Source: Janthinobacterium sp. LM6 (GTDB lineage Bacteria > Pseudomonadota > Gammaproteobacteria > Burkholderiales > Burkholderiaceae_D). Taken from it: a DNA stretch of 64,000 nucleotides. A program made the position numbers and the translations under genes. The notes beneath the pieces are model-generated. The model was not told where the DNA came from. It saw only the letters and a list, made by a program, of their open reading frames with translations, and searched no databases. The stretch lies in the NCBI RefSeq assembly GCF_002002885.1, contig NZ_CP019510.1, positions 4,836,001 to 4,900,000 on the forward strand, given 5' to 3'. Shown here one piece after another: positions 1-9,443 of the stretch (the first letter of the stretch is position 1; every line of letters starts with the position of its first letter).

Positions 1-1200
1 ATTGGCGATTTCATCGTCGCCCAGGATCACGGCAAACGCCGCGCCGCTGGCATCGGCCTTTTTCATTTGCGTCTTGAAGCTGCCGCCGCCGTTGCTCGCA
101 GCGCAATGTAGCACAACGTCCAGGCCCGCATCGCGAATCCGCTCGGCCAGCACGAACGCTTGCAAGCCTGCCTGCTCGCCCTGGTGCACCAGGTAGACGT
201 CGCACTGGGCCGGGGCTTCCGGTTCGGCCGCATCCTTCATCAGCAGCACCAGGCGTTCCACGCCCATGCCGAAACCGACGGCGGGCGTCGATTTTCCGCC
301 GAACATTTCCACCATGCCGTCATAGCGGCCGCCGGCGCAGACCGTGCCTTGCGCGCCCAGCTTGTCGCTGACCCACTCGAACACCGTGCGGTTGTAGTAA
401 TCGAGGCCGCGCACCAGGCGTGGATTGATGGTGAACGGAATATTGTTGTGGTTCAATATCTTCTGCACGCCGTGGAAGTGGGCCAGCGATTCCTCGCCCA
501 GGTAGTCCAGCAGCTTCGGCGCGCCATTGACCAGATCCTGCATGGCAGGATTCTTGGTGTCCAGAATGCGCAGCGGATTGCTGTGCAGGCGGCGCTTGGC
601 TTCTTCGTCGAGCAGCTCGCTGTGGCTTTCCAGGTAGGCGATCAGGTCGGCGCGGTGGCGCAGGCGCTCGGCCGCGTCGCCGATCGAGTTCAGTTCCAGG
701 CGGATGCCTTCCAGGCCCAGGTCATCCCACAGGCGGCGCGACAGCATGATGATTTCCGCGTCGATATCCGGGCCCGTAAAACCGATGGCTTCCACGCCGA
801 ACTGATGGAACTGGCGGTAGCGGCCCTTTTGCGGGCGCTCGTGGCGGAACATCTGGCCCTTGTACCACAGGCGTTTCGGGCCTTCGTAGACCAGGTTGTG
901 CTCGACCACGGCGCGCACCACGCCGGCCGTGCCTTCAGGACGCAGGGTCAGGTTGTCGCCGTTCATCGAATCGGTGAACGAATACATTTCCTTTTCAACA
1001 ATATCGGTCACGGCGCCGATGGCGCGCGCGAACAATTTCGTTTCTTCCACGATCGGTGTGCGAATTTGCTGGAAACCATAGCTTTGCAGCACGGATTGCG
1101 CCGTGTTTTCAAATAATTCCCACAGCGGGGCGTCGGCCGGCAGCACGTCATTCATGCCTTTAACCGCGGTAATTTTATCGAATTTCTTATTTTCGGACAT
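1..1200 (-). CDS. hisS: Histidyl-tRNA synthetase, 3' end beyond window
   Basis: Class II aminoacyl-tRNA synthetase that charges tRNA-His in the cytoplasm. The reading frame is open from the ATG at 1198-1200 to the window edge, 400 codons, so only a short C-terminal piece is missing. The histidine-specific motif LVRGLDYY lies near residues 262-269 and class II motif 3 (GFGMGVERL) near 309-317. The part that follows fits the start of the anticodon-binding domain ([11 protein letters not shown]). It is the last visible gene of the minus-strand run rlmN-pilF-rodZ-ispG-hisS and starts 32 bp after ispG ends, so it is probably cotranscribed. This neighbourhood is conserved in betaproteobacteria. Confidence 0.97.
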   Translation of the reverse strand, partial: MSENKKFDKITAVKGMNDVLPADAPLWELFENTAQSVLQSYGFQQIRTPIVEETKLFARAIGAVTDIVEKEMYSFTDSMNGDNLTLRPEGTAGVVRAVVEHNLVYEGPKRLWYKGQMFRHERPQKGRYRQFHQFGVEAIGFTGPDIDAEIIMLSRRLWDDLGLEGIRLELNSIGDAAERLRHRADLIAYLESHSELLDEEAKRRLHSNPLRILDTKNPAMQDLVNGAPKLLDYLGEESLAHFHGVQKILNHNNIPFTINPRLVRGLDYYNRTVFEWVSDKLGAQGTVCAGGRYDGMVEMFGGKSTPAVGFGMGVERLVLLMKDAAEPEAPAQCDVYLVHQGEQAGLQAFVLAERIRDAGLDVVLHCAASNGGGSFKTQMKKADASGAAFAVILGDDEIAN

Positions 1201-1232
1201 AGTATTCTTCTTTGCTTTTGATCGGATCAGGC

Positions 1233-2501
1233 TCAGGCGGCAACCGTTTTTCCGTAGTGACTCTTTACATAATTCAAGACGATGTCCTGGAATTCCTCGA
1301 CGATGCGTTCACCGCGCAGGGTGACGACTTTTTCGCCGTCGACAAACACGGGCGCGGCCGGCGACTCGCCCGTGCCGGGCAGGCTGATGCCGATGTTCGC
1401 ATGCTTCGATTCGCCGGGACCGTTGACGATGCAGCCCATGACGGCCACGTTCATCGCTTCCACGCCCGGATACGACTTTTTCCACTCCGGCATCTGCTCG
1501 CGCAGATACGTCTGGATGTTGTCGGCCAGCTCCTGGAAGGTGGTCGACGTCGTGCGGCCGCAACCCGGGCAAGCGATGACCATGGGCGCGAACTTGCGCA
1601 AGCCCATGGTTTGCAGGATTTCCTGGCCGACGATGACTTCGCGCGTGCGGTCGCCGCCCGGTTCCGGCGTGAGCGAAATGCGGATGGTGTCGCCGATGCC
1701 CTCTTGCAACAGCACGGCCAGGGCCGCCGTCGAGGCGACGATGCCCTTGCTGCCCATGCCCGCTTCCGTCAAGCCCAGATGCAGCGGATAGTCGCAGCGC
1801 TGCGCCAGTTCGCGGTACACGGCGATCAAATCTTGCACACCAGAAACTTTGCACGACAGAATGATCTTGTCGCGGCCCAGGCCCAGCTCTTCGGCGCGCA
1901 CGGCGTTTTCAATCGCCGACGTCACCAGCGCCTCGTACATGACGGCTTGCGCCGGCCATGGCTCGGCGCGGCCCGCGTTTTCGTCCATGATGCGTGCCAG
2001 CAAGGCTTGATCCAGGCTGCCCCAGTTCACGCCGATGCGCACCGGCTTGTCGTACTTGCAAGCCGCTTCGATCATTTGCGCGAATTGCGTGTCGCGCTTG
2101 GCGCCCTTGCCCACGTTGCCCGGATTGATGCGGTACTTCGACAGCGCGCGCGCGCAATCGGGGTAATCGTTGAGCAGGGTATGGCCGTTATAGTGAAAAT
2201 CGCCCACCAGCGGCACGTCGATATCCATCTTGTCGAGCTGCTCGCGGATGTAGGGCACGGCCGCGGCCGCCTCCGGACGGTCCACCGTCAGGCGCACCAG
2301 TTCCGAACCGGCACGCGCCAGTTCCTTGATCTGGATCGCCGTGCCGATGGCGTCGGCCGTATCCGTGTTCGTCATCGACTGCACCACCACGGGGGCGTCG
2401 CCGCCCACCCAGATCTGGCGCTGGCCGTGCGCGATCAGCACCTTGCGGCTGTCGCGCCGGCCGGATGGACCGGAGCCGATCGCTGTTTTCGAGGTAGCCA
2501 T
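1233..2501 (-). CDS. ispG: 4-hydroxy-3-methylbut-2-enyl diphosphate synthase (flavodoxin)
   Basis: GcpE/IspG converts 2-C-methyl-D-erythritol 2,4-cyclodiphosphate to HMBPP in the MEP isoprenoid pathway and carries a [4Fe-4S] cluster. The 422-residue protein has an N-terminal TIM barrel and a C-terminal cluster domain. The ligands are visible as Cys311 and Cys314 (CPGCGR), Cys357 ([11 protein letters not shown]) and Glu364. The betaproteobacterial form is longer than the E. coli enzyme, and this length fits that form. The start MATSKTAIG is followed by a basic, probably flexible leader of about 20 residues. It lies between rodZ and hisS in one apparent operon. Confidence 0.97.
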   Translation of the reverse strand: MATSKTAIGSGPSGRRDSRKVLIAHGQRQIWVGGDAPVVVQSMTNTDTADAIGTAIQIKELARAGSELVRLTVDRPEAAAAVPYIREQLDKMDIDVPLVGDFHYNGHTLLNDYPDCARALSKYRINPGNVGKGAKRDTQFAQMIEAACKYDKPVRIGVNWGSLDQALLARIMDENAGRAEPWPAQAVMYEALVTSAIENAVRAEELGLGRDKIILSCKVSGVQDLIAVYRELAQRCDYPLHLGLTEAGMGSKGIVASTAALAVLLQEGIGDTIRISLTPEPGGDRTREVIVGQEILQTMGLRKFAPMVIACPGCGRTTSTTFQELADNIQTYLREQMPEWKKSYPGVEAMNVAVMGCIVNGPGESKHANIGISLPGTGESPAAPVFVDGEKVVTLRGERIVEEFQDIVLNYVKSHYGKTVAA

Positions 2502-2539
2502 AATATTATCTTCTGAGTTTGCTTGAACGATTACTGCAA

Positions 2540-3553
2540 TTATTTGATGCTGACGCGGGAAATCGTGCCACCGGCAACGGTCGGCAAGTCCAGCTTGGCG
2601 CCGCGCAAAGTTGCCTGCACGACACCAGGCTTGCCCACCACCAAGGTGGCAGGACCCGTGATGTCGAACGTTTCCGTGCTGCCCGCCTTGACCATGCGCG
2701 AAATCAGCGGCGAGGTGCCGGGACGGCGAATTTCCACCCAGGAATCTTGCTCCACCTTCAACACCAGCGCATTCGCGCCCACGGCGGCGGTAACGGCAGC
2801 CGGCGGCGGCGTGACGGCGGCCGTGGCGGCTGGCGTCACGGCTGGCGTCGTTGCCGGCGCAGTTGCTGGCGGCACGGCGGCGGCCGGCACCGAAGCAATG
2901 GCGACGGCAGGAGCGCCCGTCTGCGTATCGTTGCCTGGCGGCGGCGGCACGGAAATCAGGGGCACGGACGGCGACTGCACGGGCGTCAAATCCTGGCCCG
3001 GCTTGATCAGGGTCGTTTCCACGGGGCCCACTTCCGCATGCGCCGTTTCTTTCTCGACATGCGCGGACAGCAGGCTGGCCGGCACATAGCCGAGTTTATA
3101 GGCGCCAAAGGCGGCCGCCACGACGACAGCCACGGCGCCGGCGATCCAGAGGGGAGTCTGGTTCGACGAACGCTGCGTCATCGACGGAAAGCGCGATTCG
3201 GAAAACGTGGCGGAAATCTCGCGCCGCACGGGCGCGGCCGGGTCTTGCGCCGGCGCCGGGTGGACTTCGATCATGGCCACCAGCGGCGCCGCGTCAAGAC
3301 GCACCACCTTAGCGTAGGCGCGCACGAAACCGCGCACCACGGCGACGTTCGGCAAGGCCGCCATGTCGCCCTCTTCCAGCGCGATCACCTGGCGCGGCGC
3401 CAGCTTGAGCTGGTCGGCCACCTGTTCCACCGGCCAGCCCAGCGCTTCGCGCTGCGCCTTCAACTGTGCGCCTGCCAACGCAAGATTGCCCTGGGGCTGC
3501 TGCTGAGGCGTTTCTGCCCACTCTGAATTCATTGGTATCCCTGTCTCACTCAT
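2540..3553 (-). CDS. rodZ: Cytoskeletal/cell-shape protein RodZ-like, HTH plus membrane segment
   Basis: RodZ links the MreB cytoskeleton to the cell-wall elongation machinery. The N-terminal 100 residues hold a Cro/C1-type helix-turn-helix ([22 protein letters not shown]) as in HTH_25 proteins. One membrane segment follows ([20 protein letters not shown]), then a Pro/Ala/Val-rich periplasmic linker and a C-terminal DUF4115-type domain with the VEQDSWVEI core. I chose the ATG at 3551-3553 ([12 protein letters not shown]) because it overlaps the pilF stop, which suggests translational coupling. The internal ATG at 3530-3532 is the alternative. The gene sits upstream of ispG, as in many proteobacteria. 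Confidence 0.9.
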   Translation of the reverse strand: MSETGIPMNSEWAETPQQQPQGNLALAGAQLKAQREALGWPVEQVADQLKLAPRQVIALEEGDMAALPNVAVVRGFVRAYAKVVRLDAAPLVAMIEVHPAPAQDPAAPVRREISATFSESRFPSMTQRSSNQTPLWIAGAVAVVVAAAFGAYKLGYVPASLLSAHVEKETAHAEVGPVETTLIKPGQDLTPVQSPSVPLISVPPPPGNDTQTGAPAVAIASVPAAAVPPATAPATTPAVTPAATAAVTPPPAAVTAAVGANALVLKVEQDSWVEIRRPGTSPLISRMVKAGSTETFDITGPATLVVGKPGVVQATLRGAKLDLPTVAGGTISRVSIK

Positions 3554-4334
3554 CAAACGCCCCATTTTGATAAGCAGCATATTCGGGGGAGGCGGAATGG
3601 TGGTTGCGCAAATGCGCCCCCAGGCCAGCTTCCGCACCCGCATCCCCGAGCTTATGCTGCACCTTGATCCCGAGCCACAGCACATCGGCCGTCTGGCTCT
3701 CCATTGTCGCTACTTTACCGAGCCGCTCAAGGTAATGAGCCGCTTGCCGGTAGTCCTGCTGTTGGTAATACACGCGCACCAGGCCGGCATAGGTCATTGC
3801 CGCGCCTGGTGCGATGCGCTCCGCCTTGAGCCAGTAGTTGGCGGCGCGCGGGTAATCTTTCATGAGCAGGCTGCACGCGGCCGCATTATGCAGCGCAAGT
3901 TCAGGCGTGCCATAGGCGGCATCTTGCAATGCGGCATCAAAATACGCCAGCGACTGCGCCGCGTGCCCGGTCTGGCACAGAAACAGGCCATAATTATTGC
4001 TCAACTCGGGATTGTGGGGCGCGAGGCGCAATGCGTAAAGAAAATCTTTTTCAGCAGCCACAGGTTGACGCATGGCAGCAAAAATCAGGGCGCGCATGCC
4101 GCGCACCTGGGCATTGTCCGGCACCAGCTGCACCGCCTGCTCCGCTTCGGCCAACGCCACCGCAAACTGGTCTTGCATATAATAGGCGCTGGCCAGCTGC
4201 AAGCGCAAGGCGGCGCGCTGCTCGACAGATGCAGCTTGCTCCTTGTCCACGGTGGAAGCACAGCCGGCCAGCAGCACGCCCAGGCTGACAACAGCCGCGG
4301 CAAGTACGCCAGGATAAGCCATGCTTCCCCGCAT
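3546..4334 (-). CDS. pilF: Type IV pilus biogenesis/stability lipoprotein PilW (PilF), TPR
   Basis: Outer-membrane lipoprotein needed for PilQ secretin assembly in type IV pili. The N-terminus has a signal peptide with lipobox LLAGC, and the mature protein would start at the Cys followed by ASTVDKEQ. About four to five TPR units follow, with ALAEAEQAVQLVPDN and AEKDFLYALRLAPHNPELSNNYGLFL as clear copies. The length of 262 residues is usual for the family. The start ATG at 4334 shares a base with the rlmN stop (TGATG), and MAYPG at 4322 is an alternative start. The 3' end overlaps rodZ by 8 bp. Confidence 0.92.
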   Translation of the reverse strand: MRGSMAYPGVLAAAVVSLGVLLAGCASTVDKEQAASVEQRAALRLQLASAYYMQDQFAVALAEAEQAVQLVPDNAQVRGMRALIFAAMRQPVAAEKDFLYALRLAPHNPELSNNYGLFLCQTGHAAQSLAYFDAALQDAAYGTPELALHNAAACSLLMKDYPRAANYWLKAERIAPGAAMTYAGLVRVYYQQQDYRQAAHYLERLGKVATMESQTADVLWLGIKVQHKLGDAGAEAGLGAHLRNHHSASPEYAAYQNGAFDE

Positions 4335-5515
4335 CAGGAGCGGATCTCCACGATCTTGCCGAAATTGGCGCCAAATTTCTGTTGATACTCAGTCATCTTT
4401 TCCATGCGTTCCTGCACCCGCGTGCGGTCCTTGACTTCGCCGGCCAGCTGGCCGCAGGCCGCATCGATATCGTCGCCGCGCGTCTTGCGCACGGTGGTGA
4501 TGATGCCGCCGTCCATCAGCACCTGGGCAAAGGCCTTGATGCGCGGGTTTTTCGAGCGGAACAGGCCCGACTCGGGGAAGGGATTGAACGGGATCAGGTT
4601 GAACTTGCAGTTCACGCCGAACTCGCGGTCTTGCACCAGCGCCAGCAGTTCGCGCGCGTGCTCGTCGCTGTCGTTGACGCCGTCCAGCATGCAGTATTCA
4701 AACGTGATGAAATCGCGCGGGGCGAATTCCAGGTAGCGCTTGCAGGCCGCCATCAATTCCTTCAGCGGGTATTTCTTGTTCAGTGGAATCAGCCCGTCGC
4801 GCAAGGCATCGTTCGAGGCGTGCAGCGAGACGGCCAGGGCCACCGGCACTTCCTGCGACAGCTTGTCCATCATCGGCACCACGCCCGAGGTCGACAAGGT
4901 CACGCGGCGGCGCGACAGGCCGTAGGCGTTGTCGTCGAGCATCAATTTCAGGGCCGTGACGGTCGGTTCAAAGTTCAGCAGGGGCTCGCCCATGCCCATC
5001 ATCACCACGTTGGTGATCTGGCGCTCGCCTTTCGGGCCCGGTTCGATGCCCTTGGTGCGGCGCAATTCGAATTCCGCCATCCACAGCTGGCCGATGATTT
5101 CGCCCACGGACAGGTTGCGGTTGAAGCCTTGCTTGCCCGTCGAGCAGAAACGGCAGTTCACGGCGCAGCCGGCCTGGGTCGAGATGCACAGGGTGCCGCG
5201 GTTTTCTTCCGGAATGAACACGGTTTCCACGGCATTGCCATTGCCCACGTCGACCAGCCACTTGCGCGTGCCATCCGTCGACGTATGGTCGCTGATGATG
5301 GCCGGGGCGCGCACTTCGGCGCGCGTGGCCAGCTTGTCGCGCAGCGACTTGGCCAGGTCCGTCATGGCGTCGAAATCGGAAGCGCCGAACTGGTGTATCC
5401 AACGTTGCAATTGTTTCGCACGAAACGGTTTCTCTCCCAACTCGGCGCAGTAGGCGATGAGTTGCGCGGGATCAAGGTCCAGCAAGTTGGTGAGGGTCGT
5501 CGTATTCATGATCAT
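4334..5515 (-). CDS. rlmN: Dual-specificity RNA methyltransferase RlmN (radical SAM)
   Basis: Methylates C2 of adenosine 2503 in 23S rRNA and of A37 in certain tRNAs. The radical SAM cluster motif is Cys117, Cys121 and Cys124 (CAVNCRFC), and the methyl-carrying cysteine is Cys354 (DAACGQLAG). Both match E. coli RlmN closely. The GGEPLLN-equivalent SAM-binding stretch reads MGMGEPLLN. The start is [10 protein letters not shown], and MNTTTL two codons later is equally plausible. It heads the overlapping set rlmN-pilF-rodZ and lies 119 bp after ndk. Confidence 0.97.
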   Translation of the reverse strand: MIMNTTTLTNLLDLDPAQLIAYCAELGEKPFRAKQLQRWIHQFGASDFDAMTDLAKSLRDKLATRAEVRAPAIISDHTSTDGTRKWLVDVGNGNAVETVFIPEENRGTLCISTQAGCAVNCRFCSTGKQGFNRNLSVGEIIGQLWMAEFELRRTKGIEPGPKGERQITNVVMMGMGEPLLNFEPTVTALKLMLDDNAYGLSRRRVTLSTSGVVPMMDKLSQEVPVALAVSLHASNDALRDGLIPLNKKYPLKELMAACKRYLEFAPRDFITFEYCMLDGVNDSDEHARELLALVQDREFGVNCKFNLIPFNPFPESGLFRSKNPRIKAFAQVLMDGGIITTVRKTRGDDIDAACGQLAGEVKDRTRVQERMEKMTEYQQKFGANFGKIVEIRS

Positions 5516-5589
5516 GTCTATTCTAAAAATCCGTCCCCGCGCGCATCCGGAGCGAAAACTCCACAGCGCAGCGGGAACAGGGGGTGATA

Positions 5590-5626
5590 AGTTATTTCAC
5601 AGATAACGCCAGGAAATAACGTTATC
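5590..5626. other. Nested inverted repeats between ndk and rlmN
   Basis: Two inverted repeats overlap here: GTTATTTC (5590-5597) with GAAATAAC (5613-5620), and GATAACG (5602-5608) with CGTTATC (5620-5626). They are mutually exclusive hairpins in the ndk 3' region. No clear U-tract follows on the minus strand, so termination is uncertain. Confidence 0.4.
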
Positions 5627-5634
5627 TAAGGCAA

Positions 5635-6051
5635 TTAAGCCTTCAGTTCTGGGAAGAAGTAAGCGATTTCCACTTTAGCAGCTTCGACAGCGTCGGAACC
5701 GTGTACGGCGTTAGCGTCGATCGAATCGGCGAAATCGGCGCGGATCGTGCCTTTTTCTGCTTTCTTCGGATCGGTCGCGCCCATCAGGTCACGGTGGGCC
5801 AGAACGGCGTTTTCGCCTTCCAGGGCTTGGATCATGACTGGACCGGAAACCATGAAGTCGACCAGATCCTTGAAGAAGCCGCGTTCTTTGTGCGCTGCGT
5901 AGAAGCCTTCAGCTTGTTCGCGCGACAGTTGGGTCATGCGTGCTGCAACGATTTTCAGGCCAGCGTTTTCAAAACGGGAGTAGATTTGACCGATTACGTT
6001 TTTTGCAACTGCGTCTGGTTTGATGATCGACAGGGTGCGTTCGATTGCCAT
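5635..6051 (-). CDS. ndk: Nucleoside diphosphate kinase
   Basis: Transfers the gamma-phosphate of ATP to NDPs through a phosphohistidine. The 138-residue protein starts [15 protein letters not shown] and contains the active-site histidine at 117 in NAVHGSD. The frame is open for 19 codons further upstream, but the family always starts at the MAIERT position and a purine-rich stretch (TTGGAG) precedes this ATG. It lies upstream of rlmN in the usual betaproteobacterial order and probably has its own promoter in the AT-rich stretch 6052-6130. Confidence 0.97.
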   Translation of the reverse strand: MAIERTLSIIKPDAVAKNVIGQIYSRFENAGLKIVAARMTQLSREQAEGFYAAHKERGFFKDLVDFMVSGPVMIQALEGENAVLAHRDLMGATDPKKAEKGTIRADFADSIDANAVHGSDAVEAAKVEIAYFFPELKA

Positions 6052-6272
6052 GTGTGAAAACTCCAATAAAAAGTAAGGTTTAAAACGGTAAATTGATAAC
6101 TCAATCAACCTTTGATTTTACCATACTCCACCCCATATCACCCAGACAGGCAGGGGGCATCCTTCCCTGCCGCTGGAGTTTAATGAAATCTTAAGCTGCT
6201 TTTTTGGCAAATTCCGGCCCTCATGCTATCCTTGGACAAAGCAGTAATTTGAATTGACAACACGGAGGCACT

Positions 6273-6959
6273 ATGAATCAGAACATGCAACGCACCTTTG
6301 ACCTGTCGGGGGGCATGCAGCAAGTCCGCCATCAGGTCTTGCGCAACACTTACTGGCTGCTGGCACTGTCCATGATCCCGACCGTGCTGGGCGCCTTCAT
6401 CGGCGTGCAGATGCATTTGCCGATGCTGACCGGCGGCATGGGTTTCATCATCTTCATGGCCGTCGCTTTCGGCTTCATGTACGCGATCGAGAAAACCAAG
6501 AACTCTGGCCTGGGCGTCGCCGTCCTGCTGGGCTTTACCTTCTTCATGGGCCTGATGCTCACGCCTATCCTGACGCGTACCCTGGGCTATTCGAACGGCG
6601 GCATGCTGATCATGACGGCATTCGGCGGCACGGCCACCATCCTGGCCGTGATGGCGACGATCGCCACGGTCTCGAAGCGCGACTTCTCGGCCATGGGCAA
6701 ATGGCTGTTCGCCGGCGTGATCGTGCTGATCCTGGCATCGGTGGCGAACATCTTCCTGGGCCTGTCGGCACTGTCGATCGTGATCTCCATGGTCGCCATC
6801 GCCATCTTCTCGGCTTACATCCTGTATGACGTGCAGCAAATCATCAACGGCGGCGAGACCAACTACATCTCGGCCACCCTGCGCATCTACCTGGACGTGT
6901 ACAACATCTTCACCAGCCTGTTGTCACTTTTAGGTTTCGCCGGCGGCAGCCGCGACTAA
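6273..6959 (+). CDS. Bax inhibitor-1/YccA family membrane protein
   Basis: Integral inner-membrane protein of the BI-1 (TMBIM/UPF0005) family, 228 residues with about seven hydrophobic segments. The family includes pH-sensitive calcium leak channels and the FtsH modulator YccA, and the role here is unknown. Visible hallmarks are the short cytoplasmic N-terminus (MNQNMQRTFDLSGG), repeated Gly/Ala-rich helices and the C-terminal segment DVQQIINGGETNYISATLRIYLDVYNIF. Aspartates in that segment are the conserved acidic residues of the family. A ribosome-binding site (CGGAGG) lies 7 bases upstream. The gene stands alone and is followed 14 bp later by a copy of a 76-bp hairpin repeat. Confidence 0.9.
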   Translation: MNQNMQRTFDLSGGMQQVRHQVLRNTYWLLALSMIPTVLGAFIGVQMHLPMLTGGMGFIIFMAVAFGFMYAIEKTKNSGLGVAVLLGFTFFMGLMLTPILTRTLGYSNGGMLIMTAFGGTATILAVMATIATVSKRDFSAMGKWLFAGVIVLILASVANIFLGLSALSIVISMVAIAIFSAYILYDVQQIINGGETNYISATLRIYLDVYNIFTSLLSLLGFAGGSRD

Positions 6960-6972
6960 GCGCTAACGCAAA

Positions 6973-7048
6973 AACGCCCAGGGCGGCGTTGCAGTGCCTC
7001 GCCGTACTAGTCGTACTGTCTTCGGCACCGCGCCTTGCCCTGAACGTT
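6973..7048 (-). repeat. 76-bp imperfect palindromic repeat, copy A
   Basis: On the minus strand this reads AACGTTCAGGGC...GGGCGTT and shares its architecture with the copies at 12882-12957 and 12963-13037. The outer 12-bp arms pair with two G-T wobbles, and an inner stem pairs CGGTGCC with GGCACTG. It begins 14 bp after the stop of the BI-1 gene. Confidence 0.85.
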
Positions 7049-7083
7049 TTATGCGCTGCGCTTATGCGCCAGAGCATGAAAAT

Positions 7084-7111
7084 AAAAGCCGACCCTCGGG
7101 TCGGCTTTTTT
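7084..7111. terminator. Bidirectional intrinsic terminator
   Basis: Stem AAAAGCCGACC paired with GGTCGGCTTTT around a CTCG centre, with A-tract and T-tract flanks. It serves the BI-1 gene on the plus strand and the LysR gene ending at 7125 on the minus strand. Confidence 0.85.
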
Positions 7112-7124
7112 ACGTCTGTCGCAT

Positions 7125-7973
7125 CTATTTGCCCTTCTCCGCCACCTCCAGCAGGCAGGCGCGGGCGCGGTCCAGGGTCGGGTTGTCGCGCTGGGCCGCG
7201 TAGACGGCGTAGGCGGAATGCGAGAATTCGGGCGCATCGCGCACGCGGTGCAGGAGGCCCGCATCGAGATAGGGTTGCGCGCTGCCGATACGGAAGTAAC
7301 TGGCGCCGCCCACGTCCAGCAGGTAGACGAGCGCCAGCGGCCCCAGGGAAATGGAGATGGGCGGGCTGCTCAGCTCCGGATACGCGGCCTGGTGATTGGC
7401 GGCGAAACTGGGACCCCAATCCACGTACACATACGTATCGGCATGCATCTGGCCGTCATCGCGCGTGGTCACCATCACCAGCTTTTCCTCGGCCAGCAAT
7501 TCGCTGGCCAGGCCCGGGCGCTGCGGCGGGTTGTACAGCACGGCCAGGTCGAGCGAGCCGTCGTGCACGGCGTCGAGCAGGCGCGCGGAACTGTCGACTT
7601 CCGCGCGCAGGGCGATCTCGGGGCAATCGCGGCTCATGCGTATCAGCCAGTCGCCGAGCAGCGGCTGCCACAAGCTCAGCTCGCAGCCGATGCTGACGGC
7701 GTCGTCGCGCCCCGGCGGCAAGGCCACCTGGTGCCGCGCCCGCTCCCACACCTGCACCATGGTGGCCGCGTGGCGCATGAAGCGCTCGCCGGCCGGCGTC
7801 AGGCGCGCGCCCGCCTTGTTGCGCACGAACAATTGGCGTCCCAGCTGCTGCTCCAGGGTGCGGATGCGGGCGCTGACGGCCGTCTGCGTCACGTGCATGC
7901 GTTCGGCGGCCATGATGAAGCTGCCGCAGGAAGCCACTTCCAGGAAGGTACGCGCTTGATTGATATCCATCAA
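7125..7973 (-). CDS. LysR-family transcriptional regulator
   Basis: LysR-type regulator of 282 residues. The winged HTH spans residues 1-62 (ARTFLEVASCGSFIMAAERMHVTQTAVSARIRTLEQ), followed by a periplasmic-binding-protein-like effector domain. The second residue is also Met, so the start could be one codon later. It lies 25 bp after cfa on the same strand and is probably cotranscribed with it. This differs from the usual divergent LysR layout, so the target is not obvious. The effector is unknown. Confidence 0.88.
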   Translation of the reverse strand: MMDINQARTFLEVASCGSFIMAAERMHVTQTAVSARIRTLEQQLGRQLFVRNKAGARLTPAGERFMRHAATMVQVWERARHQVALPPGRDDAVSIGCELSLWQPLLGDWLIRMSRDCPEIALRAEVDSSARLLDAVHDGSLDLAVLYNPPQRPGLASELLAEEKLVMVTTRDDGQMHADTYVYVDWGPSFAANHQAAYPELSSPPISISLGPLALVYLLDVGGASYFRIGSAQPYLDAGLLHRVRDAPEFSHSAYAVYAAQRDNPTLDRARACLLEVAEKGK

Positions 7974-7998
7974 TCCATCATATCAGTTGCCGCACATC

Positions 7999-9174
7999 TC
8001 AACTGACACGCTCATAGCCACCCAATACGCCCTGCTTCGACAACACCCATTGCCACAGCTGCAAGTCGCGCGCACGGAAGGCGCCCGCGCACGACAGCAG
8101 ATAATATGACCACATGCGGTGGAAGCGTTCGCCAAGCTGGGCGGCAAAGCGGGGCCACGCCTGCTCGACATTCGCATGCCAGGCCATCAGGGTCTTGTCG
8201 TAGTCGGCGCCGAAGTTGTGCAAGTCTTCTGCCACGAACAAATCGTCGATGGCGTCGCCGATCTGGCCGATGGACGGCAAGTCGCCGTTCGGGAAGATGT
8301 ATTTGTCGATCCACGGGTCGCACGTGGAATGGCGTTTATTTTTGCCGATCGTGTGCAGCAGGAACAGGCCGTCGTCTTCCAGGCAGCGGTGCGCCACCTC
8401 CATGAAGGTGCGGTGATTCTTGTGGCCCACGTGCTCGAACATGCCGATGCTGACGATGCGGTCAAATTTTTCATCCGTGTCGCGGTAATCCTGCAGGCGG
8501 AAGTCCAGGTTTTCTCCACCCGGCATGCCGCGCGCATACGCGGCCTGCTCTTGCGAAATCGTCACGCCCACGCATTGCACCTGGTATTTTTCCGCCGCAT
8601 AGCGCATGAAACTGCCCCAGCCGCAGCCGATGTCGAGCACGCGCATGCCCGGCTCCAGGCGCAGCTTGCGGCAGACCAGATCGAGCTTGGCTTCCTGCGC
8701 CTCGGCCAGATTGTTCGCATCCTTCCAGTAGCCGCACGTATACGTCATGCGCGGATCGAGCATGGCCGCATAGAAGGCGTTGCCGAGGTCGTAGTGTTCC
8801 TTGCCCACCATCCAGGCGCGGCGCTCCGTCTGCAGGTTGAACAGGCGCGCGTACAGCGCGTGGAAGGCCAGGCGCATGGGGCGCACATCGTCGGCCACCC
8901 TGGCGCGCAGCAGGTGGCAAAAGAATTCGTCGAGCTGCTGTGCATCCCAGTCGCCATCCATGTACGCTTCGCCCAGGCCCAGGTTGCCGCTGGCGAAGGC
9001 GCGCTCCGGTACGCCGGGCTTGCGCAGCTGCATGTCCCAGGCGGCGCGGCCATTCAAATGGATGTCGGCCTTTGCCAGCAGTTCGGCCGCTTCGCGCGTC
9101 AGCCGCGTGTCCACGGTGATTTTCGGTGTTTGCTGCAACTGCATTGCTGCTTGTGTCGTGTGCTGCGTGTTCAT
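7999..9174 (-). CDS. cfa: Cyclopropane-fatty-acyl-phospholipid synthase
   Basis: Uses SAM to methylenate unsaturated acyl chains of membrane phospholipids, typically on entry to stationary phase. The SAM-binding motif VLDIGCGWGSFMRYAAEKY is clear and is preceded by KEHYDLGNAFYAAMLDPRMTY, also typical of Cfa. The C-terminal YYLLSCAGAFRARDLQLWQ carries the family's catalytic-site cysteine. The frame is open 43 codons further upstream, but I place the start at 9172-9174 (MNTQHTTQ) because GGAGG precedes it at good spacing. This gives 391 residues against 382 in E. coli. Confidence 0.95.
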   Translation of the reverse strand: MNTQHTTQAAMQLQQTPKITVDTRLTREAAELLAKADIHLNGRAAWDMQLRKPGVPERAFASGNLGLGEAYMDGDWDAQQLDEFFCHLLRARVADDVRPMRLAFHALYARLFNLQTERRAWMVGKEHYDLGNAFYAAMLDPRMTYTCGYWKDANNLAEAQEAKLDLVCRKLRLEPGMRVLDIGCGWGSFMRYAAEKYQVQCVGVTISQEQAAYARGMPGGENLDFRLQDYRDTDEKFDRIVSIGMFEHVGHKNHRTFMEVAHRCLEDDGLFLLHTIGKNKRHSTCDPWIDKYIFPNGDLPSIGQIGDAIDDLFVAEDLHNFGADYDKTLMAWHANVEQAWPRFAAQLGERFHRMWSYYLLSCAGAFRARDLQLWQWVLSKQGVLGGYERVS

Positions 9175-9384
9175 GCCCTGCCGCCTCCAGATGGTTGTCG
9201 GTGCTGGCGCGCGCCGGCAAACCCCATCAGCGGCCCGGCGCCGCGCCAGCCATAAAATTATCCGCCCGCCATCGCCATCTGGATAATGAAACATCATGGT
9301 CATTCATATCAAAATAATTGCTGCAAAATGATTTGAATCAATTATTTCATGGAAATATCTTATACAGGATGCGCCCCGTAACAT

Positions 9385-9409
9385 GAAAAAAGCCGCCCGT
9401 AAGGCGGCT
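9385..9409 (-). terminator. Intrinsic terminator of the cupin_8 gene
   Basis: AGCCGCC (9391-9397) pairs with GGCGGCT (9403-9409) around CGTAA. The six A residues at 9385-9390 form the U-tract on the minus strand. It is placed 35 bp after the gene ending at 9444. Confidence 0.85.
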
Positions 9410-9443
9410 GTTCGCGACAGGTTCGCGCCATGCGGCACCACGA

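Noticed and set aside
160..1116. Long plus-strand reading frame opposite hisS
   Set aside because: Antisense shadow typical of GC-rich genes; the minus-strand hisS has clear class II synthetase motifs.
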